Assembly: GCA_944386985.1 (NCBI GenBank)
Contig: CALXDD010000023.1
Coordinates: forward strand, 1-42,352
Length of the DNA: 42,352 nt
Reading direction: 5' to 3'
Source of the DNA: an uncultured Oscillospiraceae bacterium
GTDB taxonomy: Bacteria > Bacillota > Clostridia > Oscillospirales > Oscillospiraceae
Numbering within the stretch: the first letter of the stretch is position 1; each line of letters starts with the position of its first letter. A model generated the notes under the pieces. It saw only the letters and a program-made list of their open reading frames with translations, ran no database searches and was not told the origin of the DNA. Positions 26,718 to 34,976 of this stretch are shown one piece after another. A program made the translations under genes and the position numbers.

Positions 26718-27591
26718 AGGCCAGATCGTCAAGGCCCTCAGCGGCTTTTACTATGTGAACACGGAGGGTGGTCCTCAGCTCCAGTGCCGGGCCAGAGGAA
26801 AATTCCGCAAGGACGGCTGTTCTCCCCTGGTGGGGGACTGGGTGGAGGTCCGGGAGACGGAAGAGGGGGCCGGTATGGTGTGGGAGATCCTGCCCCGGCG
26901 CAATGCGTTTGCCCGGCCCGCCGTGGCCAACATCGACCAGCTGGTGATCGTGGCCTCCGGGGCCATTCCCCAGACGGACCCCTTCCTGATCGACAGGGTG
27001 TCCGCCATCGCCGCCCTGAAAGGTTGTGATACTCTCCTGGTTCTCAACAAGTGCGACTTAGATCAGGCGGAGCGGCTGTGGGAGATTTACACCCAGGCCG
27101 GGATGCCCGTGGTCCGGGTCAGCGCGGAGACGGGGGAGGGAATGGAGAAGTTGGTGCCGCTGATTTCTGGAAAGCTATCTGCCTTTACAGGAAACTCTGG
27201 CGTAGGAAAATCCAGCATTCTCAATACGTTAGAGCCGGATTTTGCCCTTTCCACCGCCGCCGTCAGTGAGAAGCTGGGGCGGGGACGGCACACCACCCGC
27301 CATGTGGAGCTTTTCACCCTCCGGTGCGGGGCACGGGTGGTGGATACGCCGGGCTTCAGTTCCTTTGACGCGGAGGAGTTGGATCTGGAGCTGAAGGAAC
27401 ACCTGCCGGAGACCTTCCCGGAGTTTCGTCCCTATCTGGGCCAGTGCCGCTTTGTGGGATGCAGCCACACCAAGGAGAAGGGCTGCGCTGTCCGGGAGGC
27501 GGTGAAGGCGGGAATGATTCCCCGCAGCCGCCATGAGAGCTACCTGCGCCTCTATGAGGAGCTCAAGCAGGTGAAGGCCTGGGAGCGCTGA
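26710..27591 (+). CDS. rsgA: Ribosome small-subunit GTPase RsgA
   Basis: Circularly permuted GTPase for late 30S assembly. An OB fold comes first, then G4 NKCDLD (near 113), G1 GNSGVGKSS (near 161-169) and G3 DTPGFSS (near 211), the order that marks the family. A C-terminal zinc knuckle follows with C.....C.H.....C (CRFVGCSHTKEKGC). About 293 residues. Two adjacent ATGs (26707, 26710) can start it; GAGGAG at 26697-26702 lies 7 nt from the second. It overlaps the kinase by 8 nt and is the last gene before the terminator. In other Firmicutes rpe usually follows but is absent. Confidence 0.94.
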   Translation: MIKGQIVKALSGFYYVNTEGGPQLQCRARGKFRKDGCSPLVGDWVEVRETEEGAGMVWEILPRRNAFARPAVANIDQLVIVASGAIPQTDPFLIDRVSAIAALKGCDTLLVLNKCDLDQAERLWEIYTQAGMPVVRVSAETGEGMEKLVPLISGKLSAFTGNSGVGKSSILNTLEPDFALSTAAVSEKLGRGRHTTRHVELFTLRCGARVVDTPGFSSFDAEELDLELKEHLPETFPEFRPYLGQCRFVGCSHTKEKGCAVREAVKAGMIPRSRHESYLRLYEELKQVKAWER

Positions 27592-27601
27592 GCGTTCGAT
27601 T

Positions 27602-27654
27602 AAAAAAGTCCGCCGGAAGCTGCACCAATGGTGCGGTACCCGGCGGACTTTTTT
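27602..27654 (+). terminator. Rho-independent terminator of the long forward run
   Basis: AAAAGTCCGCCGG pairs with CCGGCGGACTTTT, topped by a small GCACC-AAT-GGTGC hairpin and followed by T6. It starts 10 nt after the rsgA stop. Confidence 0.9.
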
Positions 27655-27661
27655 GCTTGGT

Positions 27662-27705
27662 AAAAAAGATTCCCTCCGAATTTTCAGATAGAAAATCGGA
27701 GGGAA
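27662..27705 (-). terminator. Rho-independent terminator of the gltX-spoIIM operon
   Basis: Read on the minus strand, TTCCCTCCGATTTTC pairs with GAAAATTCGGAGGGAA (one bulge) around a TATCT loop, then a few bases and T6 (27662-27667). It lies just beyond the minus-strand stop and faces the rsgA terminator. Confidence 0.88.
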
Positions 27706-27709
27706 AAAT

Positions 27710-28336
27710 TCAGGCCAATATTTGCAGCAGGGCGGGGGTGATGAAACTCTCCACTGCGGCGGCCAGCAGGATCAGGGGGAAAATCAGCAGCAGCATAGTC
27801 TGCAGAAGACCGGTGAGAAATTCCACCATAGGCACAGCCCTGGCACTGCGGGTGATGAGGCGGATAATATTGCGGCACAGTGCAACACCCATGGACACCG
27901 CCAGCAGCAGCGCGGGGATCTCAAAGATGCCGTGGGGCAGAATTCCGGCGAAAAAGAGGGTCAGAGGCAAACCGCTGATGGTATAGTAGGCCGCCATGGC
28001 CCCCACCAGTACGGCGTTGGTGATGATCGAGAGCACCGGCAGGAAGACGAAGGGAAGAAAACCATACAGCACGGAGAAGAGCATGGCGAACCAATTGTTC
28101 AGGAGAATCCCAAAAAAGGAGATCCCGCCGGACTCGCTGACCACGCCGGATTGGGCGAAGATCTCCGTGACGGCTTTCATCAGCTCGTTGGTGAGGGAGG
28201 GGTTCAGGGCAAAAACCACATAGCCTGCGGCGCTGCACACCACGAAGAGGATGCCCATGATCCAGGGCAGCTTTCCCAGCTGCTGGTGGACAAAGGACCG
28301 CATCCCGTCCACATGTGTCTGCAGCGTTTCCTTCAT
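27710..28336 (-). CDS. spoIIM: Stage II sporulation protein M family membrane protein
   Basis: Polytopic membrane protein of 208 residues with five hydrophobic segments. The family block GILPHGIFEIPALLLAVSMG, typical of SpoIIM (PF01944, formerly DUF95), is intact. In Bacillus SpoIIM joins SpoIID and SpoIIP in the engulfment machine; B. subtilis SpoIIM is about the same length. Distant members of the family occur outside sporulation, so the engulfment role here is likely, not proven. The start overlaps the gltX stop by 4 nt (ATGA) with GGAGAAG upstream, so it is made from the gltX transcript. Confidence 0.85.
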   Translation of the reverse strand: MKETLQTHVDGMRSFVHQQLGKLPWIMGILFVVCSAAGYVVFALNPSLTNELMKAVTEIFAQSGVVSESGGISFFGILLNNWFAMLFSVLYGFLPFVFLPVLSIITNAVLVGAMAAYYTISGLPLTLFFAGILPHGIFEIPALLLAVSMGVALCRNIIRLITRSARAVPMVEFLTGLLQTMLLLIFPLILLAAAVESFITPALLQILA

Positions 28337-29820
28337 GCCAGCTTCTCCAGCCCGGCCTTCAGGCGGCGCAGGGTCTCGTCCCGGCCAAGAATCTGGCAGA
28401 TCTCCACTGCGCCGCCGGGGGTCACCTGTTTGCCGGCGGCGGCGATGCGCACCGGCCACATGAGGGTGGCGTTCTTCACCGCCAGCTTCTCCGCCAGGGC
28501 GATGAGGCAGTCGTGGATAGCCTCCTGAGTCCAGGCATCCAGACCCTCCAGAGCGGGAATGGCTGCCTCCAGCATGGATTTGGAGACCTCCTCATTGGTT
28601 TTGGACTTCTTGTTGGTAAAAAGAGCCTTATCGTAATCGGGCAGGGCGTCGAAGAAATCCACCTTTTCCGGGATGTCGGTGAGCTTCTCGCACCGGGCCT
28701 GAAGCAGAGCGGCAACGGCGGCGGTATCAATGGCGGGGTTCTTCACGCTCTGGCGGATATAGGGCTCCGCCGTTTTGGCAAAATCCTCCGGCGTCATGGC
28801 CCGGAGATAGAGGGCATTGAAGTGGGTGAGCTTCTCAATATCGAAAATAGCGGGGGACTTGGAGATGCCGGCAATGTCGAAAATCTCCGCCAGCTCAGAC
28901 AGAGAAAAGATCTCCCGCTCCGCCTGGTCGCCCCGGGGGCTCCAGCCCAGGAGGGCCACATAGTTGAGGATGGCCTCGGTAAGATAGCCCTGGGCTTTCA
29001 GATCCTCGTAGGAGGGGTCGCCGTGGCGCTTGCTCATCTTGTTGTGCTGATCCCGCATGACGGGAGAGCAGTGGACATAGGTGGGCACCTCCCAGCCGAA
29101 GGCATCGTAGAGGAGGTTGTACTTGGGGGCGGAGGAGAGATACTCGCTGCCCCGAACCACATGGGTGATGCCCATGAGGTGGTCGTCAATGACATTGGCG
29201 AAGTTGTAGGTGGGAAGACCGTCCCGCTTGAGAAGGATCTGGTCGTCTAAGGTCTCGTTCTCCACGGTGATATCGCCGAAGATAGCGTCGTGGAAGGTAG
29301 TGGTGCCGCCGGCTGGAATCTTCTGACGGATCACATAGGGCTCCCCGGCATCCACACGGGCCTGGGCCTCCTCAGGACTCAGAGCGCGGCAGGGGTCGGC
29401 GGCGCGGTTGAAGTCGCCGCTGTCCTCTTCGCTCTCCGTCTTCTCGCAGAAACAATAGTAGGCATGGCCCAGTTCCACCAGCAGGCGTGCATACTTTCCA
29501 TAGGTGTCCCGGCGCTGGGACTGGATATAGGGAGCCACAGGGCCGCCCACATCGGGACCCTCGTCGTGGATAAGGCCGCATTCAGCCATGGTGCGGTAGA
29601 TTACGTCGGTAGCGCCCTCCACCAGGCGGCCCTGGTCGGTGTCCTCAATGCGGAGGATAAAGGTGCCGCCGGCGTTGCGGGCAATGAGCCAGGTGTACAG
29701 CGCCGTGCGCAGATTGCCCACATGCATATAGCCGGTGGGGGAGGGGGCGAACCGGGTACGGATCTTGCCGTGAGGGATCTTCGCCTCCATCTCGTTGAAA
29801 TAGGTCGTGTCGAGAGCCAT
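28333..29820 (-). CDS. gltX: Glutamyl-tRNA synthetase
   Basis: Charges tRNA-Glu. The 495-residue protein has the class I HIGH-type motif as MHVGN (32-36) in PSPTGYMHVGNLRTALY and the KMSKS-type motif as KMSKR near 260. The Rossmann core (ILRIEDTDQGR) and the helical anticodon-binding C-terminus are complete. The ATG at 29820 has GGAGGAG 7 nt upstream; earlier in-frame codons fall within the structured leader. Whether it also charges tRNA-Gln is not visible here. Confidence 0.96.
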   Translation of the reverse strand: MALDTTYFNEMEAKIPHGKIRTRFAPSPTGYMHVGNLRTALYTWLIARNAGGTFILRIEDTDQGRLVEGATDVIYRTMAECGLIHDEGPDVGGPVAPYIQSQRRDTYGKYARLLVELGHAYYCFCEKTESEEDSGDFNRAADPCRALSPEEAQARVDAGEPYVIRQKIPAGGTTTFHDAIFGDITVENETLDDQILLKRDGLPTYNFANVIDDHLMGITHVVRGSEYLSSAPKYNLLYDAFGWEVPTYVHCSPVMRDQHNKMSKRHGDPSYEDLKAQGYLTEAILNYVALLGWSPRGDQAEREIFSLSELAEIFDIAGISKSPAIFDIEKLTHFNALYLRAMTPEDFAKTAEPYIRQSVKNPAIDTAAVAALLQARCEKLTDIPEKVDFFDALPDYDKALFTNKKSKTNEEVSKSMLEAAIPALEGLDAWTQEAIHDCLIALAEKLAVKNATLMWPVRIAAAGKQVTPGGAVEICQILGRDETLRRLKAGLEKLA

Positions 29821-29860
29821 AGGGATCTCCTCCGAAGTGCAGTAATATTGCCGTGGGCAT

Positions 29861-29939
29861 ACAGAAGAAAGAAAGTCCCGAAAGATGGGGACTTTCCAAA
29901 AAGGCAGACGCCGGGTCTCCTGCCGGAGACAAGAGGCGT
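29861..29939 (-). promoter_or_regulatory. Structured leader of gltX (possible attenuator)
   Basis: The transcript between the promoter and gltX can form two hairpins. The first pairs ACGCC/GGCGT outside GTCTCC-GGCA-GGAGAC (29908-29939) and is followed by CTGCCTTTTT. The second pairs GAAAGTCCC with GGGACTTTC (29871-29896) and is followed by TTTCTTTCTTC. No T-box sequence (AGGGTGGNACCGCG) is present. The layout looks like an attenuator, but that is inference. Confidence 0.4.
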
Positions 29940-29974
29940 ACAAAAGCTGTCAACACAGCCCATACAGCAGACCT

Positions 29975-30003
29975 ATTATACTGATTTTCTGCCGGTTTGG
30001 CAA
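29975..30003 (-). promoter_or_regulatory. Sigma-A promoter of gltX
   Basis: On the minus strand TTGCCA (30003-29998), a 17-nt spacer and a perfect TATAAT (29980-29975), about 155 nt before the gltX start. The remaining bases to the hxlA promoter (30004-30212) hold no gene and nothing else I recognise. Confidence 0.8.
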
Positions 30004-30212
30004 GTAGTTCCCGGAAGCATCGGTAAATTTTGCCTGGAAAATAAGAAAAATTTCAGAAAGCATGCTCTGCCGTGTGGAAACGGAGGATCAAAACAGCTTC
30101 AGCGGCCAAAGGCAACAGGGCAGAAGGGGGGGTGGAATCTCTTCTATATTGCGAAAAGAGGCGGGGGCAGCCGGGAGAGGCAGCTGCCGGGCAGAAAAGA
30201 AAACGGGGCAAG

Positions 30213-30246
30213 TTGACAAATGACACCTACAATTTTATACTTGTCA
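30213..30246 (+). promoter_or_regulatory. Sigma-A promoter of hxlAB with overlapping inverted repeat
   Basis: Consensus TTGACA (30213-30218), 17-nt spacer, TATACT (30236-30241). The half-sites TGACAA (30214-30219) and TTGTCA (30241-30246) flank the promoter symmetrically, which could be an operator for a repressor. A small TGCC-AACC-GGCA hairpin follows in the leader. Confidence 0.75.
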
Positions 30247-30294
30247 TAAACTGCCAACCGGCAGTCTATATTCCATGATTACGGAGATATCAGG

Positions 30295-30936
30295 ATGAAT
30301 ACAAAATTGCAGATTGCATTGGACGACATCCGGCTTTCGGATGCCATTGCGCTTTTGGAAGAGATCGAAGAGGATATTGACATCGCAGAGGTGGGAACGC
30401 CTATGATGATGGAGTATGGTATGGAGGCTGTTCGGGAGCTGTGCCGCCGGTTCCCAAAGCTGCCTGTCCTCTGTGACGCCAAGATTATGGATGCTGGAGA
30501 GTATGAGGCAAAGGTCGCTCTGGATGCAGGCGCCTCCTATGTGACGGTGTTGGGTGTTACAGATGACCTGACGCTTCGGGAGGTGGCGGACACTGCCCAC
30601 CGGTATGGCGCCAAAGCGGTCGCGGATATGATTTGTGTGACAAATATGGAGCAAAGAGTTGCGCAGCTGGAAGGATTTGGCATTGACGTCCTTGCAGTGC
30701 ATACCGGAATTGACCAGCAGAATGCCGGCAGAACAGCACTGGACGACCTGTGCCTCATGCGAAAGTGTGTGTCTGAAGGAGAGGTAGCTGTAGCGGGAGG
30801 TATCCACCTTGAGACGCTGGACAAGTACCTGATGTACGAACCGGACATTGTGATTGCGGGCAGCGGGATTTGTCACGCAAAAGATCCCCGGGAAGCAGCA
30901 AGAGCCATGAAACGGCGGATTGCGGCACGGCGCTGA
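30295..30936 (+). CDS. hxlA: 3-hexulose-6-phosphate synthase (HPS)
   Basis: Aldol addition of formaldehyde to ribulose 5-phosphate, giving 3-hexulose 6-phosphate. 213 residues of the OMP-decarboxylase superfamily TIM barrel: ALD at 8-10, EVGTP (32-36) and the metal/phosphate motif DAKIMD (61-66), then HTGID near 140 and AGGI near 172. The same fold includes 3-keto-L-gulonate-6-phosphate decarboxylase, but the next gene is a phosphohexuloisomerase, which settles the call for HPS. In non-methylotrophs this pair detoxifies formaldehyde or, in reverse, makes pentose phosphate. The gene is visibly less GC-rich than its neighbours, a hint of transfer. Confidence 0.88.
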   Translation: MNTKLQIALDDIRLSDAIALLEEIEEDIDIAEVGTPMMMEYGMEAVRELCRRFPKLPVLCDAKIMDAGEYEAKVALDAGASYVTVLGVTDDLTLREVADTAHRYGAKAVADMICVTNMEQRVAQLEGFGIDVLAVHTGIDQQNAGRTALDDLCLMRKCVSEGEVAVAGGIHLETLDKYLMYEPDIVIAGSGICHAKDPREAARAMKRRIAARR

Positions 30937-30956
30937 CGAAGTGAGGAGGAATCTGT

Positions 30957-31520
30957 ATGAGTGTCAAAAAGAAAACCCAGGCTATTTTGGATGAGCTTTC
31001 CTATAATCTTCGCTTTGTGGAAGAGGAGTCATTTGGGCCGCTGCTGGACCACATAATGGCGGCTGGTCATATTTTTACTGCCGGAGCGGGACGCAGCGGC
31101 ATAGCGATGAGGGCTTTTACCAACCGCCTGATGTATCTTGGACTGTCGGTCAGCGCCGTGGGAGAAATCACAAGTCCGCATACAGCGCCGGGAGATCTGC
31201 TGCTGATCGGTTCCGGCTCCGGAGAGACGGAGAGTCTGGTGGCTATGGCGCGGAAGGCGAAGAAAAACGGCGTCCAGATTGCGCTGGTTACTATGGATGA
31301 TCAGTCCACGCTTGCCGGTTTGGCAGACTCCGTGGTGGTATTGCCCGGAGTATCGCCCAAAGTTCGGCATCATGGCACAGCCATCTCCTCCTTCCAGCCT
31401 ATGGGAAACGCCTTTGAGCAGATGTGTTTTCTTGTCTATGATGCTCTGGTGATGGAACTGATGGAGAAAATGGGAGAGACATCCGACTCGATGTTTGCGC
31501 GGCATGCGGATTTGGAATAA
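30957..31520 (+). CDS. hxlB: 6-phospho-3-hexuloisomerase (PHI)
   Basis: Isomerises 3-hexulose 6-phosphate to fructose 6-phosphate, feeding formaldehyde carbon to glycolysis. A SIS-domain protein of 187 residues with GAGRSG (43-48) and GSGSGE (85-90), the two phosphosugar loops of the family, and the C-terminal MFARHADLE motif. Normal length. Lies 20 nt after hxlA with GTGAGGAGG upstream, so a two-gene operon. No HxlR-type regulator is adjacent. Between its stop and trpS (31521-31687) there is only the trpS promoter. Confidence 0.9.
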   Translation: MSVKKKTQAILDELSYNLRFVEEESFGPLLDHIMAAGHIFTAGAGRSGIAMRAFTNRLMYLGLSVSAVGEITSPHTAPGDLLLIGSGSGETESLVAMARKAKKNGVQIALVTMDDQSTLAGLADSVVVLPGVSPKVRHHGTAISSFQPMGNAFEQMCFLVYDALVMELMEKMGETSDSMFARHADLE

Positions 31521-31598
31521 TCTCATTGTGGCAAACGGCATGATTATGGGCCCCTTTGCTGCAGGACAGAAGAAAAGATCGATATTCATGGCTCTACC

Positions 31599-31627
31599 TT
31601 GCACTTTGCGGCAGCCTGTGATACAAT
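31599..31627 (+). promoter_or_regulatory. Sigma-A promoter of trpS-tagO-mnaA
   Basis: TTGCAC (31599-31604), 17-nt spacer, TACAAT (31622-31627). The leader of about 55 nt is too short for a T-box. Confidence 0.75.
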
Positions 31628-31687
31628 AAATTGCTTATTATGGAAACAAACGCGCGGATGCCGCGGAAGATAAGGAGCCGATCAATT

Positions 31688-32686
31688 ATGGATGAAAAAA
31701 AGGTCATGCTGTCCGGAATCCAGCCCAGCGGAGATCTCCACCTGGGAAATTACCTTGGGGCGATCAAAAACTGGAGTGAGCGGGCAGAGGAGTTTGACTG
31801 CTATTACTTTATGGCGGATATGCACACCATTACCGTGCGCCAGAACCCGGCGGACCTGCGCCGGCGCACCCTGGAGCAGCTGGCTCAGTATATTGCCTGC
31901 GGACTGGACCCGGAGAAGAACACCCTCTTCATCCAGTCCCATGTTCCCGCTCACGCGGAGCTGGGGTGGGTCCTCAACTGCTATACCATGTTTGGGGAGC
32001 TCAGCCGTATGACCCAGTTCAAGGACAAGTCCGCCAAGCACAAGGACAACATCAACGGCGGCCTTTTCACCTATCCCGCTCTGATGGCGGCGGACATCCT
32101 GCTCTATCAGCCTGATTATGTTCCCGTAGGGGAGGACCAAAAGCAGCATTGTGAGCTGACGAGAGATGTGGCCCAGCGATTCAACCACATCTATGGCGAT
32201 GTGTTCAAGATCCCCGAGCCCTACATCCCCAAGGCCGGCGCCCGGGTCATGGGGCTCACCGCTCCGGACAGCAAGATGAGCAAGTCCATGCCGGACGGCT
32301 GCGTGTTTTTGATGGAGAAGCCGGAGGACATTCAGCGCAAGTTCAAGAGGGCCATCACCGACAGCGATACGGAGAACTGTGTCCGCTACGCGCCGGCAGA
32401 GAAGCCGGGTGTGGCCAACCTCATGAACATCTATGCCGCCGTTACCGGCAAGACTATGGAGGAAATTGAGGCGGAGTTTTCCGGTAAAGGCTACGGCGTC
32501 TTCAAGCCCGCCGTAGGCGACGCAGTCATTGAGACCCTGCGGCCCATCCGGGAGGAGGCTACCCGGATTCTCAAGGACAAGGCATATCTGGAGAGTGTCT
32601 ACAAGGCCGGTGCCGAGAAGGCCTCCTATGTGGCCAACAAGACGCTTCGGAAGGTCTATAAAAAGATTGGCTTTGTGGCGCGGTGA
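31688..32686 (+). CDS. trpS: Tryptophanyl-tRNA synthetase
   Basis: Charges tRNA-Trp. 332 residues with HLGN (18-21) in the class I signature PSGDLHLGN and KMSKS (near 196-200). The Trp-binding region MTQFKDKSAKH and the C-terminal YxxFKPAVGDAV-type helix match the family. The ATG at 31688 has TAAGGAG 10 nt upstream; an ATG at 31631 lacks a good site and would add unrelated residues. Confidence 0.95.
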   Translation: MDEKKVMLSGIQPSGDLHLGNYLGAIKNWSERAEEFDCYYFMADMHTITVRQNPADLRRRTLEQLAQYIACGLDPEKNTLFIQSHVPAHAELGWVLNCYTMFGELSRMTQFKDKSAKHKDNINGGLFTYPALMAADILLYQPDYVPVGEDQKQHCELTRDVAQRFNHIYGDVFKIPEPYIPKAGARVMGLTAPDSKMSKSMPDGCVFLMEKPEDIQRKFKRAITDSDTENCVRYAPAEKPGVANLMNIYAAVTGKTMEEIEAEFSGKGYGVFKPAVGDAVIETLRPIREEATRILKDKAYLESVYKAGAEKASYVANKTLRKVYKKIGFVAR

Positions 32687-32704
32687 TCGAGGCGAGAGAC
32701 GGAT

Positions 32705-33817
32705 ATGGTAGTAGATAAGGAATTGATTCTCAACGTGATGAAGGCGCTGGTGGTGGCCTTGTGCATCAGCTTTGCCGCTACCCCCTTTGTCCGGCGCCTG
32801 GCCTTTACCATCGGCGCGGTGGACGTGCCCCGGGACAACCGGCGGATGCACAACCATCCCATTCCCCGGCTGGGGGGCCTCGCCATTTTCCTGGGCTTTG
32901 TGATCAGTGTGCTGATTTTCTGTGACATTGATCTTCAGCTTCAGGGAATCCTCATCGGCGCAGTAATGATCGTGATCCTGGGTGTAATCGACGATATTAT
33001 GAGTCTGCCAGCCAAGCTGAAGCTGGTAGTGCAGATTATGGCGGCCCTCTGCGCCGTGCTCCACGGCGTGGCTATCGAGGCCATCAACAACCCCAACATC
33101 TTCAGTGACAATCCCTATTGGGTCCTGGGATTTTGGAGCTATCCCATCTCCATCATCTGGATCGTGGCCATTACCAACTCGGTGAACCTCATCGACGGCC
33201 TGGATGGTCTGGCTGACGGCGTGTCCACCATTGCGGCGCTGACCATGCTGATTCTGGCAGTACTGCTGGAGGAGTGGGAGATCTCCATTATCTGCGGCGC
33301 TCTGGTGGGCGCCTGCGTCGGTTTTATCCCCTACAACCTGAACCCCGCCAAGATCTTTATGGGGGACACCGGCTCCACCTTCTTGGGGTTTATTCTGGCC
33401 ACGCTCTCCATACAGGGCCTTTTCAAATACTACGCGGTGATCTCCTTCCTGGTGCCCTTCATCATCCTGGGCCTGCCCATCTTTGACACCAGCTTCGCTT
33501 TTATCCGGAGAATTCTCCGGGGCCAGAGTCCCATGACCGCCGATCGCAGCCATGTCCACCACAAGCTCATCGACATGGGTATGAACCAGAAGCAGGCGGT
33601 ATCCACCCTGTATATTGTGTCCCTGGTGCTGGGTCTCAGCGCTGTGCTGCTGGCCACCACCTCCATCGGCAAGACGCTGCTGTTTATCCTGGCGCTGGTG
33701 CTGTGCGGCTTTGTGGCGGTGCGGGCCATTTTCCCCCACCACCCGGAGCTCCACCACGGGGAGCACAAGGAGGAGCACAAAGGCGAGGAGAAGAAGGGGG
33801 AGGACAAGCATGAGTAA
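32705..33817 (+). CDS. tagO: Undecaprenyl-phosphate N-acetylglucosaminyl 1-phosphate transferase (TagO/WecA type)
   Basis: Transfers GlcNAc-1-P to undecaprenyl phosphate, the first step of teichoic acid or other wall polysaccharide linkage units. About ten membrane helices in 370 residues with the MraY/WecA motifs: RRMHNHPIPRLGG, GVIDD near 98-102, NLIDGLDGLADG, FMGDTGSTFLG and DRSHVHHKLIDMG. The last 25 residues form a His/Glu/Lys-rich cytosolic tail unusual for the family. Overlaps the epimerase gene by 8 nt. Confidence 0.93.
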   Translation: MVVDKELILNVMKALVVALCISFAATPFVRRLAFTIGAVDVPRDNRRMHNHPIPRLGGLAIFLGFVISVLIFCDIDLQLQGILIGAVMIVILGVIDDIMSLPAKLKLVVQIMAALCAVLHGVAIEAINNPNIFSDNPYWVLGFWSYPISIIWIVAITNSVNLIDGLDGLADGVSTIAALTMLILAVLLEEWEISIICGALVGACVGFIPYNLNPAKIFMGDTGSTFLGFILATLSIQGLFKYYAVISFLVPFIILGLPIFDTSFAFIRRILRGQSPMTADRSHVHHKLIDMGMNQKQAVSTLYIVSLVLGLSAVLLATTSIGKTLLFILALVLCGFVAVRAIFPHHPELHHGEHKEEHKGEEKKGEDKHE

Positions 33818-34955
33818 GCTGAAGATCATGAGCGTGTTTGGTACCCGGCCCGAGGCCATCAAGATGGCCCCGCTGGTGAAGGAACTGGGGGAACGGGAGG
33901 AGATCCAATCCATCTGCTGCGTCACCGCCCAGCACCGTGAGATGCTGGACAGCGTGCTGCAGGTGTTTTCCCTGACGCCGGACTGGGACCTCAACATCAT
34001 GACGCCCCGGCAGACCTTGAGCACCATCACCAGCAAGTGTCTCCTCGGTATGGACGAGGCCATTGAGACGCTGCAGCCGGATATGATCCTGGTCCACGGC
34101 GATACCTCCACCACCTTTGCCGGGGCTCTCTCTGCCTTCTACCACAAGGTGCCGGTTGGTCATGTGGAAGCGGGTCTCCGCACCTACGACAAATACTCTC
34201 CCTACCCGGAGGAGATGAACCGTAAGCTGGTGACCGCCATCGCCGACCTCTATTTCTGCCCCACGGAAAACAACCGGCAGAACCTTCTGAGGGAAGGCGT
34301 GGAGAAGGGCGTCTTCGTCACTGGTAATACCGTCATTGACGCTTTGAAGACAACGGTACAAAAGGATTTTAACTTTACAACGAAGATTCTCAATCAGCTG
34401 CCCTACGACAGAGAAAAGATCGTGCTGGTTACCTGTCACCGCCGGGAGAACTACGGCCAGCCTATGACCCAGATCATGACGGCCCTGCGCCGTCTGGCAG
34501 AGGACCATCCGGATGTGGAGCTGGTGTATCCCGTTCACCTGAGTCCGGTGGTTCAGGAGGCGGCCCGAACCTATTTAGGCGGCCATCCCCGGATTCACCT
34601 GATTGATCCGCTGTCTGCCGATGAGATGCATAACCTGATGGCCCGGTGCTATCTGGTGATGACGGACTCCGGCGGTCTCCAGGAGGAGGCCCCGGCCCTC
34701 GGCAAGCCGGTGCTGGTGCTGCGGCGGGAGACGGAGCGGCCGGAGGCCGTGGCGGCGGGTACTGTGCAGCTGGCGGGAGTGGAGGAGGAGACCATCTATC
34801 AGATGGGCCACACTCTTCTCACTGACCAGGAGGCCTATGGAAAGATGGCCCATGCGGTCAACCCTTATGGCGACGGCTTTGCCTGCCGCCGGATTGCCGA
34901 CGCCATTTTGTGGCACTTCGGCAGAGGAGAGCGGCCGGAGGATTTTCGCGGCTGA
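33810..34955 (+). CDS. mnaA: UDP-N-acetylglucosamine 2-epimerase (non-hydrolysing)
   Basis: Interconverts UDP-GlcNAc and UDP-ManNAc, the donor for the next step after TagO. The 381-residue protein begins with FGTRPEAIKMAPL and has the signature GHVEAGLRT, the YPVHL block and DSGGLQEEAPALGKPVLVLR. The ATG at 33810 has GGGGGAGGA upstream and overlaps tagO, so the two enzymes are co-translated. TagA, which would use ManNAc, is not in the window. Confidence 0.95.
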   Translation: MSKLKIMSVFGTRPEAIKMAPLVKELGEREEIQSICCVTAQHREMLDSVLQVFSLTPDWDLNIMTPRQTLSTITSKCLLGMDEAIETLQPDMILVHGDTSTTFAGALSAFYHKVPVGHVEAGLRTYDKYSPYPEEMNRKLVTAIADLYFCPTENNRQNLLREGVEKGVFVTGNTVIDALKTTVQKDFNFTTKILNQLPYDREKIVLVTCHRRENYGQPMTQIMTALRRLAEDHPDVELVYPVHLSPVVQEAARTYLGGHPRIHLIDPLSADEMHNLMARCYLVMTDSGGLQEEAPALGKPVLVLRRETERPEAVAAGTVQLAGVEEETIYQMGHTLLTDQEAYGKMAHAVNPYGDGFACRRIADAILWHFGRGERPEDFRG

Positions 34956-34976
34956 GCATCTGACAGGGGAGGAGCT

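Noticed and set aside
29821-29990. T-box riboswitch upstream of gltX
   Set aside because: The conserved T-box core and specifier-loop features are absent, although hairpins exist.
31521-31687. T-box or trp leader before trpS
   Set aside because: A promoter at 31599-31627 leaves only about 55 nt of leader, too short for a T-box.
31682-34114. 810-codon antisense frame over trpS, tagO and mnaA
   Set aside because: It crosses three well-identified genes and reads as Gly/His/Asp-rich noise; no start site.
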